A stretch of 64,000 nucleotides of DNA. It comes from CAZUNO01 sp964621445 [NCBI: Candidatus Hadarchaeota archaeon]. Its GTDB lineage: Archaea > CAYQAE01 > CAYVLA01. The translations under genes and the position numbers were made by a program. The stretch spans positions 1 through 64,000 of the forward strand of contig CAZUNO010000008.1 in assembly GCA_964621445.1 (NCBI GenBank). The letters are read 5' to 3'. This document shows positions 8,892 through 17,773 of this stretch, piece by piece. Under the pieces are notes generated by a model that did no database searches, was not told the DNA's origin, and was given only the letters and a program-made list of their open reading frames with translations. Within the stretch, counting starts at the first letter, position 1; the number at the start of each line of letters is the position of its first letter.

Positions 8892-9848
8892 TCACCTGTG
8901 ACAAGCCACGTAATGGTCTTCCCCCACCCGAACCAGTTCCGGGCGCTGTCTTTTACAGACGCCCTTGGTGAAGGCGCAGCGGGGATGAAAACGGCAGCCG
9001 GTGGGGGGGTTGATAAGGTCTGGCACCGATCCGGGAATTATCCTAAGATCTTCCCTATCCACGTCTACCGATGGTATAGAGTCCAGAAGCCCCTGGGTGT
9101 AGGGGTGCTGCGGGTCATTGAAAAGTGTCCTCACATTTGCCATTTCCACTAGGGTTCCGGCATACATCACCGCGACCTTCTCGCACATCTCGGCTATCAC
9201 ACCCATGTCATGGGTGATCAGGAGCAAGGCGGTGTTCATCTTCTCGTTGAGGTCATCTATTAGGTCCAGAATCTGGGCCTCTATGGTGACGTCGAGTGCG
9301 GTGGTTGGTTCGTCAGCGATCAGTAACTTGGGTCTACAGGAGAGGGCCATGGCAATCATGCATCGCTGCCTCATTCCCCCGCTCAGTTCGTGGGGATATG
9401 AGTTGGCTACTCCCTCGGCATTTGGTATTCTTACTACATTCAACATCTCGATGGTTTTCTGTCTTGCCTCGATCGGTTCAAGTCCCTGATGAAGGATTAT
9501 GGCCTCGTCTATCTGGGAACCCACGGTGAACACCGGGTTAAGGGAGGTCATGGGGTCCTGGAATATCATGGATATGCTTCTTCCTCTGATCCTTCTCATT
9601 TCCTCGTTGGAGAGGTCGATCAAATTCCTGTCCTCAAAAAGTACCCTCCCTTCCATGATTCTGCCCGGCGGGTTAGGTACCAATCGCATTATGGAAAGCG
9701 CCGTGACGCTCTTTCCGCATCCGGACTCTCCGACAAGACCCATCTTCTGCCCGGGCTCGATATCGAAAGAAACCCCGTCTACGGCCTGGACGATGCCATC
9801 CTCGGTGAAGAAATGGGTCTTAAGGTCCTGAATATCCAGTAGTTTCAA
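8892..9848 (-). CDS. oppD: Oligopeptide ABC transporter ATPase OppD
   Basis: Second ATPase of the peptide importer, pairing with OppF. Walker A is GESGCGKSV, signature LSGGMRQRC, Walker B LLIADEPTTALD, switch His in LITHDMGV. The C-terminal cysteine cluster (GCRFHPRCAFTKGVC) matches the Opp/Dpp family. The TTG start at 9848 has GGAGG eight bases upstream. It ends 6 bases before oppF begins. Length 318 residues, normal for the family. Confidence 0.93.
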   Translation of the reverse strand: MKLLDIQDLKTHFFTEDGIVQAVDGVSFDIEPGQKMGLVGESGCGKSVTALSIMRLVPNPPGRIMEGRVLFEDRNLIDLSNEEMRRIRGRSISMIFQDPMTSLNPVFTVGSQIDEAIILHQGLEPIEARQKTIEMLNVVRIPNAEGVANSYPHELSGGMRQRCMIAMALSCRPKLLIADEPTTALDVTIEAQILDLIDDLNEKMNTALLLITHDMGVIAEMCEKVAVMYAGTLVEMANVRTLFNDPQHPYTQGLLDSIPSVDVDREDLRIIPGSVPDLINPPTGCRFHPRCAFTKGVCKRQRPELVRVGEDHYVACHR

Positions 9849-9864
9849 TCCTTTAGCCTCCGTA

Positions 9865-11094
9865 TCATCTCTTCATACGTGGATCGAGGGCGTCTCGTAA
9901 GCCGTCTCCAAAGGTGTTGAATCCCAATATGGAAAGCACTATGGCCAATCCCGGAAAGAAGACCAGGAAGGCCTTCGATGTGGTTGCGTACTGCCTCCCC
10001 TCGAATATGGCCCTTCCCCAGGAAACAGCTCCCTCCTGGGCACCGAATCCCAGGTAGGATAGTGAAGCTTCGGTGAGGATTACGGTGGCTATTCCTAGGG
10101 TTACTAGCACGATGATAGGGGAGATCACGTTTGGCAGGATGTGGTGGATGATTATCCTTCTATCATTTGCGCCAACTGCCCTGGCGGCCTCCACGAAGTC
10201 CATCTCCTTTATGGACAGGATCTGGCTTCTAACCACCCTGTAGATGCCGCTCCAGGATAGTAGAGCCAGAGCCAGGAAGACAACGGCCAGACCGTTCCAG
10301 AGCGAGAAAAGGGTCTCGCTATCGATGAGAACGATATTGGTCCACGGTATCCTTACGGCGATATACACGTCCCTTAAAATGGCGACCAGGACTATGACGA
10401 ACAGGAGGAAGGGAAAGGCCATCACGATGTCATTAATCACATTGAGGACCTTGTCCACCCAGCCCCCGTAATAGGCCGCGATCGATCCTATCAATATGCC
10501 TATGGCTGCGGCCGATAACTCCACCGAGAGCCCAAGGGCCAGCGATATCCTGCTCCCGTATATCAAGACGGAAAGCATGTCCTTACCATTCCTCGTCGTT
10601 CCCAGAATATGGTTCTTGGATGGCGGCTCTTCTAGGTGTTGCAATGAGTATTCGTGGTCGTAGTTATCGGGATTGCCGGGATCCGGGTAGGGGGAGAGAA
10701 GATGAGCGAATACGGCTACAATGACCAGGGTGATGATTATCAACATGCCCACGATAGCGGCTCTATTTCTCTTGAATCTACGGAACATCAGTTCCCAGGT
10801 GTTCGTCTTGTACTTGAAGAAAATCGGATCAAAATAGCCATATGCAATCTTGAGAAAGAGGTAGAAGGCGGCAACGAAAAGGCAGGTCACCATTATCCTA
10901 TGGGGCCATATGGAAAGGTCTATGGGACCGAAGACGGCCTGCCTGTCGAGCTGGGAATAGAGCCAGCCGAAGAAGACGAGAATTGCAAAGAAGATTATCA
11001 CGAACTTGATTTTTTCCTTAAAGTTCTCCTTACGTCTCTTCACCAGTTCTTCCAGATCCTTTTCCGACTTTGTGTCCGATGACTCCTGATTCAC
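9865..11094 (-). CDS. oppC: Oligopeptide ABC transporter permease OppC
   Basis: Inner-membrane permease with the EAA loop (VEAARAVGANDRRIIIHHILPN) that contacts the ATPases, and the usual C-terminal helices. The family core begins at about residue 100 (MFRRFKRNRAAIVGMLIII). Before it there is an extra segment of about 100 residues with a charged start and two further hydrophobic stretches (about 30-47 and 66-85), which is longer than a typical OppC N-terminus. The GTG start at 11094 overlaps the oppB stop by 4 bases. Confidence 0.91.
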   Translation of the reverse strand: MNQESSDTKSEKDLEELVKRRKENFKEKIKFVIIFFAILVFFGWLYSQLDRQAVFGPIDLSIWPHRIMVTCLFVAAFYLFLKIAYGYFDPIFFKYKTNTWELMFRRFKRNRAAIVGMLIIITLVIVAVFAHLLSPYPDPGNPDNYDHEYSLQHLEEPPSKNHILGTTRNGKDMLSVLIYGSRISLALGLSVELSAAAIGILIGSIAAYYGGWVDKVLNVINDIVMAFPFLLFVIVLVAILRDVYIAVRIPWTNIVLIDSETLFSLWNGLAVVFLALALLSWSGIYRVVRSQILSIKEMDFVEAARAVGANDRRIIIHHILPNVISPIIVLVTLGIATVILTEASLSYLGFGAQEGAVSWGRAIFEGRQYATTSKAFLVFFPGLAIVLSILGFNTFGDGLRDALDPRMKR

Positions 11095-12041
11095 GGGGTC
11101 ACCTTCTCATATTCGACTCTAGGGTCAATAACCGAGTACAGGAGATCAACTACCAGGTTGATTACTACCACACCCAGGGAAAATAGCAGGGTGGTGGTCA
11201 CTATGACTGGGTAGTCCCTGGAGGCTATAGAACTGATGTAAAGTTGTCCCAGTCCATGCCAGCCAAAGACGGCCTCGGTGATCACTGCCCCGCCAACGAT
11301 GAGTGGAAATTGTAAACCGATGACCGTTACCACCGGGAGAAGGGCGTTTCTGAATGCGTGCTTGAGTATGACCACCTTCTCCTTAAGCCCTTTGGCCCTA
11401 GCGGTCATTATGTATTCCTCCCTGATCACGCCAAGCATGGATGAACGAGTTAGCCGGGTGGTAATTGCGGCCATGGCAGTGCCAAGGGTTATGGCTGGTA
11501 GTATTACCTTTGAAAGGCCGTCCAGGCTCAGAAGGGTTTCGGGGGCTCCGATGTTGAAGATGCCAAGCTTGGTATAGAAAATGACTATGAGCATGAGGCC
11601 GAGCCAGAAATTTGGCGTGGCCACCCCTATCTGTGAGGCGATCATGGTGATATTGTCGATTATGGAGTTGTGTTTATAAGCCGAGATGATGCCCGCGGGC
11701 AGAGCTATCAGCACTGAAACACCTATTGAGATTACCCCCAGGAACAGGGTTCTCGGCAGCCTGGCCCATATCAGGTCCCCAACATCCTCTCTATAGCGGA
11801 AGGAGGTCGGGAAATCAAGGGTTATCAGGCTCTTTAGAGTGGTGTAGAACTGTACGTGAAGCGGCTCGTTTAGCCCCCATTTTTCCCTGAGTATATCCCT
11901 TGCCTCCGGGTTATCACGCCTGCCCATTGCCAGACGTGCAGGGTCACCTGGTGCGGCAATGCAGAGCGTAAATACTATGGTGTATACTCCAAACATTACC
12001 ACGAACATCAGGCCGATCTTCTTGAGGATATATTCTCTCAA
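11091..12041 (-). CDS. oppB: Oligopeptide ABC transporter permease OppB
   Basis: Permease partner of OppC, 316 residues. It has the usual N-terminal helix, the APGDPARLAMG segment of the OppB/DppB family and the EAA loop (MTARAKGLKEKVVILKHAFRN). The start is TTG at 12041. A TATA box at 12061-12070 lies about 24 bases upstream, so the mRNA is probably leaderless and the gene has its own promoter, separate from oppA. The operon order is oppB-oppC-oppD-oppF, then the small membrane protein. Confidence 0.92.
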   Translation of the reverse strand: MREYILKKIGLMFVVMFGVYTIVFTLCIAAPGDPARLAMGRRDNPEARDILREKWGLNEPLHVQFYTTLKSLITLDFPTSFRYREDVGDLIWARLPRTLFLGVISIGVSVLIALPAGIISAYKHNSIIDNITMIASQIGVATPNFWLGLMLIVIFYTKLGIFNIGAPETLLSLDGLSKVILPAITLGTAMAAITTRLTRSSMLGVIREEYIMTARAKGLKEKVVILKHAFRNALLPVVTVIGLQFPLIVGGAVITEAVFGWHGLGQLYISSIASRDYPVIVTTTLLFSLGVVVINLVVDLLYSVIDPRVEYEKVTP

Positions 12042-12060
12042 CAGCAGTCACTAATCTCAG

Positions 12061-12070
12061 TAAATATAAA
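12061..12070 (-). promoter_or_regulatory. TATA box for oppBCDF
   Basis: The minus strand reads TTTATATTTA, centred about 24.5 bases before the TTG start of oppB. It directly follows the T-rich tract that ends oppA. Confidence 0.6.
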
Positions 12071-12089
12071 AAAAAGAAAAAAAGAAAAA
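12068..12089 (-). terminator. T-rich terminator after oppA
   Basis: On the minus strand the oppA stop is followed, after about 16 bases, by three runs of T (5, 7 and 8 or more long) separated by single C residues. Archaeal RNA polymerase and FttA stop at such U-rich tracts. It would uncouple oppA mRNA levels from oppBCDF. Confidence 0.5.
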
Positions 12090-12105
12090 TGGTTAAATGT
12101 TTTCG

Positions 12106-13836
12106 CTATTGGTGGTCAGGTTCGATCCACACGTCAAGACATTTCTCGTTCGAGAAACCTTGTCCGCCCATTTTTACGTTATGGACCCATGGCTGCCAGA
12201 CCGACGTCGCCCTTGGGTGGAAGAACCACCATTGCGGGTTGTCCTCCTGTAGGATGGCCGTCATCTCGTGGTACATGTCGAGTCTTTCCTCGGTATCCGT
12301 TTCCTTCTTCGCTCCATCTGCGAGAGCGTCGAAGGTCGGGTTCACGTACCGGGCGCTGTTCGGATCGGGTATATTGTCCGATTCCCAGAGAATCATGAAG
12401 TTCTCGGGGTCCGGATAATCGGTCCCCCATCCCAACGTCATCAAGGTGTAGTTACCCTCGTCCATGTTACCAATCAAGGTCGCGAAGTCGTACTGGTTGT
12501 AGGATGCCTCGATCCCTATCTCGCGTAGGTTGGCAAGATGGGTCTCGGCGGCGGTTTGCCATGTGTTGCTGACGTAGCTCTGGTACTCTATTTCAAGTTC
12601 CTTGCCCTCGTATTCCCTGATTCCATCGCCATCGGTGTCCACTATTCCGTTTTCATCCAACAGCTGTTTGGCGGACTCGGGATCGTAGGTGTACTCGTAT
12701 TCGTCGTATAGCTCCTGGGAGAAGCCCCAGAGAGATGGCGGTAGCGGTCCTCTTGCCTCGATGTGTCGACCCTTGAATATGGTGTCAAGGATCTCCTTCT
12801 TCTTGAGGCCGTAAGAAACCGCATTCCTGATCGCCTTCTCCTTGAAAGGCCAGCTCTCGCAGTTAAAGTACAGCCAGTAGGTCACCAGCTCGGAGTATGT
12901 CTTGGAATACTCCTGCATCTCCTCGTCCTCGAGGTATTCCTCCCAATGCGTGGAAGGCACACCAGAAACCGAGACATCTCCTGCCAGGAATCCCTGCCAG
13001 ACGACCTCCTCATCCTCGTGCACGTAATACTCGTACTTGTCCAGATACGGGCGCTTGTTCCAGTAGTCGTCGAAAGCTTCGAGAACTACCACCGAACCGG
13101 CGTCCCATTTCACGAACTTGAAGGGTCCGGTCCCAACTGGGTTCTTGGACCAGTCATCACCCGCGGCCTCCACTTCCTCCTCTGGAAGGGGTGCGAATGA
13201 TGGATAGGCGAGCTTGGCCAGGAAGGGCACGAACGGGTACTCGAGGGTCAGCCTAACGGTAGTGTCGTTAAGGACCTCAACATTCGTGATCTCCTCGGCA
13301 AATCCGGCTCTGGGGGATGCAAGTTCCTCGCTAACCAATCTATCGAATGAATACTTAACATCCTCCGCCGTCATGTTCCGCCCATTGTGGAATTGAACTC
13401 CCTCTCTTAGATAGAAGGTGTACTCCAACCCATCGTCACTGACATCCCAGGACTTCGCCAAACCAGGCTGAATCTCGGTTGTGCCGGGTTCGAAATGTAC
13501 CAGGGTGTCGAATACCTTCGTGCAGATCTCGATGGATGCCTCGTCGGTCACTAGTTGCGGATCAAGTGTAGATGGTTCAGCTCGCCACCTGGTAAGAGTT
13601 CCGCCAAACTTGGTGTCATTGCGGCCGGGGTACTCGTCGTCCTTGTTTATTACGCCATCGCCGTCGTCGTCTAGATACTTGGTGTCATCTTCTCCGGGAT
13701 ACTGATCTTCACTGTCGGGGATTCCGTCCCCATCTGAGTCTTTCTCTTCAGATATGCAACCGGAAAGAGCGATGATAGCCCCAACTAGAACGAGGCTTAT
13801 CAAAACGCTCATCCAGCGCAGTTTTATATTTCCCAT
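12106..13836 (-). CDS. oppA: Peptide-binding lipoprotein OppA with Ca-binding-type repeats
   Basis: Extracytoplasmic solute-binding protein (SBP family 5) that would deliver peptides to OppBC. A signal peptide with lipobox LSGC puts the lipid-linked Cys at residue 27. Residues about 30-70 then hold two aspartate-rich repeats of thrombospondin type-3 kind (DSDGDGIPDSEDQYPG and DDDGDGVINKDDEYPG), acting as a linker. The SBP5 core follows (TLDPQL, FYLREGVQFHNGRNMTAEDV, GTGPFKFVKW). ATG 13836 is chosen over TTG 13860 because an AGGGGAG ribosome site lies 7 bases upstream. Length 576 residues. Confidence 0.93.
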   Translation of the reverse strand: MGNIKLRWMSVLISLVLVGAIIALSGCISEEKDSDGDGIPDSEDQYPGEDDTKYLDDDGDGVINKDDEYPGRNDTKFGGTLTRWRAEPSTLDPQLVTDEASIEICTKVFDTLVHFEPGTTEIQPGLAKSWDVSDDGLEYTFYLREGVQFHNGRNMTAEDVKYSFDRLVSEELASPRAGFAEEITNVEVLNDTTVRLTLEYPFVPFLAKLAYPSFAPLPEEEVEAAGDDWSKNPVGTGPFKFVKWDAGSVVVLEAFDDYWNKRPYLDKYEYYVHEDEEVVWQGFLAGDVSVSGVPSTHWEEYLEDEEMQEYSKTYSELVTYWLYFNCESWPFKEKAIRNAVSYGLKKKEILDTIFKGRHIEARGPLPPSLWGFSQELYDEYEYTYDPESAKQLLDENGIVDTDGDGIREYEGKELEIEYQSYVSNTWQTAAETHLANLREIGIEASYNQYDFATLIGNMDEGNYTLMTLGWGTDYPDPENFMILWESDNIPDPNSARYVNPTFDALADGAKKETDTEERLDMYHEMTAILQEDNPQWWFFHPRATSVWQPWVHNVKMGGQGFSNEKCLDVWIEPDHQ

Positions 13837-13871
13837 TTTATTCTCCCCTGCGAAAAGCAAAGCGCTTGCCT

Positions 13872-13910
13872 AGCTCTCGTACGCATGGGTAGTAATCAAT
13901 GAGCTCTCGT
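13872..13910. repeat. Two 9-base direct repeats in the oppA leader
   Basis: AGCTCTCGT occurs at 13872-13880 and again at 13902-13910, exactly 30 bases apart. Both lie between the oppA TATA box and its start codon, near the expected transcription start. This is a possible repressor operator, not a known motif. Confidence 0.4.
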
Positions 13911-13912
13911 CG

Positions 13913-13924
13913 ATTATTAATAAG
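13913..13924 (-). promoter_or_regulatory. Probable TATA box for oppA
   Basis: The minus strand reads CTTATTAATAAT. The start codon is about 80 bases downstream, leaving a leader of roughly 55 bases that holds the ribosome site and one or both of the direct repeats. Confidence 0.5.
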
Positions 13925-14019
13925 TATTTGTCTAAAACGGGTCTTTCGTTCCTTTTTCGATATCTTGAGGTTTCAACACGTTTTTCGCCCCCTCAGAACT
14001 TTTGTCCAACAGAAAGGAA

Positions 14020-14028
14020 GTTATAAAG
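14020..14028 (+). promoter_or_regulatory. TATA box for polB
   Basis: The sequence GTTATAAAG lies about 59 bases before the polB ATG at 14083 and would give a leader of about 35 bases ending in a GGGGA ribosome site. Confidence 0.45.
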
Positions 14029-14082
14029 ATTTCAGGCATCATTTTTCTTTACCCGTTCATCCAGATAGTTGGACCGGGGATT

Positions 14083-16524
14083 ATGAACTGCGATCGATCG
14101 AAGACGAATCTTCACGTGCATGAATTGGATTACGTCATCGAAGATGGCATCCCTGTATTGCGGTTATTTGGTCGAGACGCCTTGGATAGACCCGCAGTCG
14201 CTCTTTTCAGTAAATTCCGTCCCTATTTCTACTGTATGCCCAAGCCGGATTCCAGCCCCAAGAAGCTGAGGGAGAGGATCATAACCCCCGAGATGTCCAG
14301 AAAGGCACACGTGATCGATGCCAGGGTGGAGACGAAAGGATGGAAAGGCGCGGAAACCGATCTAGTCCGGGTTATTCTAGACAGTCCCAGGAATGTAAGG
14401 GAATCCCGGTCAGTTCTAGGTCGCATACCTGCAGTGGAGGATACCTATGAAAAGGACATACTGTTTAAGAGACGTTTCATCATCGACAAGGGGATTGAAC
14501 CACTTGCGGAAATTTCCGTAAGGGGGAAAGGTGAGCCCTGCGAACAATTTTCGGATTACATCATACGAGATGCGGAACTGGAGGAGGTCGGTAAAGGAGA
14601 TTACCTGGAAATATCCGATCTCCGCGTGGCAAGCTTTGATATTGAAGTGGCCTGCAACAAGGCACCTGATGCCGAGAAGGACCCGATCATAATGATCGGC
14701 ATAGGTGACTCCGATGGGTCCAGGGTCCTAAGCTGGGGTAGTAAATATCCCGGTGGCGAGTGCTTCGAATCAGAAGGGGAGATGATCTCCAGGTTTGTGG
14801 ATATCGTCAGGGACAGGGATTATGATGTGTTAGTCGGTTATAACTCGGATTCCTTCGACCTCCCCTACCTGAAGAAACGTGCACTTAAGAACGATGTGAA
14901 GCTACTGCTTGGAAGGGACGATTCAGAAGTTCGGTACAGACCGGGTCCCATAACGGGAAGATCAATCATTAGGGGTCGGGTCAATATAGATCTCTATCCC
15001 GCAGCTCGTCGGATGCTGAACCTATCCAGGTATACACTGGACGAGGTTTATCACCACTTTTCGGGAAAAAAGAAACGGGACCTGGATGTAGATCAGATTT
15101 CGAGTCTGTGGGAGAGGGGAGGGTCCGAGGGAGTTGCCTCAGTTGCGAAATACTGCAAATCCGATGTGGAGGCAACGATGCTCATCGCGGACGAGATTCT
15201 CCCGACCCAGATTGAGCTTTCAAAGGTAACAAAGCTGTTGCTGACTGATGTTTCGAGGATGGGGCAGTCACAAATGGTGGAGTGGCTGCTTATTCGAAAG
15301 GCCCACGAGAGGAATCTCCTGGTCCCCAATAAGCCCAGATCTCCGGAGATCGCCAAAAGACGTAGGGAGACCTATGAGGGTGGCTATGTCCTGGAGCCCA
15401 GAAAGGGCCTTTGGAACAGGATTGTTGCCCTGGATTTTAGAAGCTTGTATCCCACTATAATAGTAACCCATAATGTTGACTCATCCACCATGGACTGTAA
15501 ATGTTGTGAAGGGGAGAATGTATCTCCCACCGGACACATGTTCTGTAAAAGGAAAGAGGGCTTCATCCCCTCCATCCTCGCCCCCCTGATTGAGAGAAGA
15601 GGGCGGCTCAAGGAACAAATCTCGGAACTTCATGAGGAGGAAAGGACCAGTCGGAAGAAGGACGCGATGCAGAGAGCATTGAAGATACTTTCAAACTCAT
15701 TTTACGGGTACACAGGGTATCCCTATGCGAGATGGTATTCAAGGGAGTGCGCGGAGAGCGTTACTGGTTGGGGCCGTCTATACATAAAGAAGACCATAGA
15801 TATGGCGGAATCAAATGGATTTCAGGTCCTCTACTCGGATACCGATTCCGTCTTCATCACCAGGGAATCGGCTGATGAGAGTGAATTGAAAGGACGGGCG
15901 GAGGAGTTGCTCCGGGAAGTGAATTCTTCCCTTCCAGGAATTATCCAACTGGAGTATCAGGGATACTACCCTCGCGGATTTTTCGTCAGTAAGAAGAGGT
16001 ACGCCCTGATCGATGAGCTGGACCAGATCCGAAGCAAGGGTCTGGAGGTGGTGAGAAGGGACTGGTCACCGATAGCAAAGGAAACCCAGCAGAAGGTCCT
16101 GGAGGCGATTTTGGAGAAAGGAGATCCCTCCCTGGCTGCGGAACATGTGACTCAGTCGATAAAAGATCTTTACCAGAGATCGGTAGATATCGAGGATCTA
16201 ACCATATCCACCACTATGACCAAGAGGATAGAGAACTATGAGTCAGACGCGCCACACGTTGCACTCGCCAAGCGTCTCATGGAGAAGGGTAGAAAGGTCG
16301 ATAAAGGGGCCACATTGGACTACGTGGTAAGGAAGGGAAGGGGAAACGTGGGGGACAGGGCCGCCCTAGCCGAGGATGCATCAATTGATGACTACGATAT
16401 TGAGTACTATGTTGAGAAACAGGTTCTTCCTCCCTCCATGCGGATTCTATCCACCTTCGGCTATAGAGAGGATGATATAAGGCACTATAAGACGACCCAA
16501 CAGACTCTGGACAGTTTTGGGTAG
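14083..16524 (+). CDS. polB: Family B replicative DNA polymerase
   Basis: DNA polymerase with 3'-5' proofreading. Exonuclease motifs: FDIEVA (about residue 186), GYNSDSFDLPY (about 251) and YCKSDVEA (about 356). Polymerase motifs: DFRSLYPTI (about 450), KILSNSFYGY (about 532) and YSDTDSVF (about 583), with both catalytic Asp of motif C present. The protein ends QQTLDSFG, a PCNA-interacting (PIP) box whose eighth position is Gly instead of an aromatic. ATG 14083 is preferred to the ORF-extreme start at 14002 because the extra 27 residues lie in the promoter region and GGGGA precedes the ATG. About 813 residues; convergent with fen1, 16 bases apart. Confidence 0.96.
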   Translation: MNCDRSKTNLHVHELDYVIEDGIPVLRLFGRDALDRPAVALFSKFRPYFYCMPKPDSSPKKLRERIITPEMSRKAHVIDARVETKGWKGAETDLVRVILDSPRNVRESRSVLGRIPAVEDTYEKDILFKRRFIIDKGIEPLAEISVRGKGEPCEQFSDYIIRDAELEEVGKGDYLEISDLRVASFDIEVACNKAPDAEKDPIIMIGIGDSDGSRVLSWGSKYPGGECFESEGEMISRFVDIVRDRDYDVLVGYNSDSFDLPYLKKRALKNDVKLLLGRDDSEVRYRPGPITGRSIIRGRVNIDLYPAARRMLNLSRYTLDEVYHHFSGKKKRDLDVDQISSLWERGGSEGVASVAKYCKSDVEATMLIADEILPTQIELSKVTKLLLTDVSRMGQSQMVEWLLIRKAHERNLLVPNKPRSPEIAKRRRETYEGGYVLEPRKGLWNRIVALDFRSLYPTIIVTHNVDSSTMDCKCCEGENVSPTGHMFCKRKEGFIPSILAPLIERRGRLKEQISELHEEERTSRKKDAMQRALKILSNSFYGYTGYPYARWYSRECAESVTGWGRLYIKKTIDMAESNGFQVLYSDTDSVFITRESADESELKGRAEELLREVNSSLPGIIQLEYQGYYPRGFFVSKKRYALIDELDQIRSKGLEVVRRDWSPIAKETQQKVLEAILEKGDPSLAAEHVTQSIKDLYQRSVDIEDLTISTTMTKRIENYESDAPHVALAKRLMEKGRKVDKGATLDYVVRKGRGNVGDRAALAEDASIDDYDIEYYVEKQVLPPSMRILSTFGYREDDIRHYKTTQQTLDSFG

Positions 16525-16540
16525 AGGAGAGGAATCCTCC

Positions 16541-17563
16541 CTAGCTCCAGTTACGAAGATCTGTCTGCCTTCCCTTTGGGGCCGAGGAGGTCCCCTCAAG
16601 GGCCTTTTCTACCCGGTCAGGGGAGAAATCAAATTCTCCGCATAGAATATCCTCAAGTTTCTTCCTATCGGGGTGCTGGAACTCCACTTCGTATTGGTCT
16701 CTTGACCGTGGTCTGGAGAAGAATTCCATAATATCCTTGAAATCCACATCGAAATCCCAATCCAACTTGTCTAGAAGGTCAGAAGGACTATCGTATTCCC
16801 TTACCATGTTCAGGCCTCTCTTGGGCCCAATTCCCCGGATCCCTCCCTGGTTGTAATCAGTACCCACCAGTATTCCCAGCATTATGAGCTGATCTTGGTT
16901 TATCCCAAGTTCCGTGAGGATTTCCTGCAGTTCAATCAATTGTAGTTCGATGTTGACGTATTCATTTCGATTCGGGAGCTTTCTCCGTCCGGTCATGGTC
17001 AGGTTTCTCACCAGTCGGGGGGAGCCGAAAAGGAGAGAGTCAAAGTCCTGGCTACTTGCGCCCCAGACATCTCCCCTGGCGGCCATGGTTGCCGCCTGGG
17101 CCTCGCCCTCGGTTGGGGCGTCGACATAGGGAAGTCCAAGGGCTGATAGTATGTTTCTGCAGTTTCTAACCATTTCCGGGGTTAGGCGAAGGGCGGACTG
17201 TGCATATTTTCTGGCCTTCTCCATATCCCCCTCCTTAAGTGCCTCTTTCCAGCGGCTTTTGGCCTCCTTTCTGGCCTCCTTTCGTTTGCGAATAACCTGC
17301 TTCTTGAATCGGGGGGGAGGCCCATCGAAGACATATATGGGCTTAATCCCCTCGGCAAGGATTCTCAGAGTTCTATAGAAGAGACCTGAATAGACAGAGG
17401 TAACTCTACCCTGCGAGTCGCGTAAAGGCTGACCATCAGGCTGTCTGATAATGGCCAGGAACTGGTGAAGAGCATTATAGGCATCTATAGCTACCCTTCT
17501 TCCTGATAGAAGCTCTAGTGTGATCGGTCTTCCCGGAAATAGATCGGCGAGGTTGACTCCCAT
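16541..17563 (-). CDS. fen: Flap endonuclease 1
   Basis: Structure-specific nuclease that removes 5' flaps during Okazaki fragment maturation and repair. The N-terminal MGVNLADLFP segment is typical. Catalytic acidic residues are seen in AIDAYNALHQ, VFDGPPP, PTEGEAQA, SSQDFDSLLFG and GTDYNQGGIRGIGPK (helix-hairpin-helix). The C-terminus QTDLRNWS is a PIP-like box with Trp at the first aromatic position and Ser at the second. Length 340 residues, normal. The gene follows rps17e and rpoK on the same strand and faces polB, so two replication proteins that bind PCNA meet tail to tail. Confidence 0.95.
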   Translation of the reverse strand: MGVNLADLFPGRPITLELLSGRRVAIDAYNALHQFLAIIRQPDGQPLRDSQGRVTSVYSGLFYRTLRILAEGIKPIYVFDGPPPRFKKQVIRKRKEARKEAKSRWKEALKEGDMEKARKYAQSALRLTPEMVRNCRNILSALGLPYVDAPTEGEAQAATMAARGDVWGASSQDFDSLLFGSPRLVRNLTMTGRRKLPNRNEYVNIELQLIELQEILTELGINQDQLIMLGILVGTDYNQGGIRGIGPKRGLNMVREYDSPSDLLDKLDWDFDVDFKDIMEFFSRPRSRDQYEVEFQHPDRKKLEDILCGEFDFSPDRVEKALEGTSSAPKGRQTDLRNWS

Positions 17564-17583
17564 TAGTGATCATATCTCGAATT

Positions 17584-17769
17584 CTATTCGGGCTTGTTCT
17601 TCAGCCTGGTCAGATATCCGGCTAATCTGTTTCTGTATCTCTTGGAAATGGAGAAAACTTCGGCAAGGAGCTTCTTATTTTCCTCGAAATCGCTACTCAC
17701 CATATGTGGGTAATTCTCCAGAATCTCATTTCCAACATTCTTTATGTAAGATGGCTTAACTAGTCCCAA
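17584..17769 (-). CDS. rps17e: 30S ribosomal protein S17e
   Basis: Archaeal/eukaryotic small-subunit protein eS17, 61 residues. The start MGLVKPSYIKNVGNEILENY and the later FEENKKLLAEV and RNRLAGYLTRL match the family. It begins 4 bases after the rpoK stop and ends 20 bases before fen, so rpoK, rps17e and fen are one operon. Confidence 0.9.
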   Translation of the reverse strand: MGLVKPSYIKNVGNEILENYPHMVSSDFEENKKLLAEVFSISKRYRNRLAGYLTRLKNKPE

Positions 17770-17773
17770 TAAC

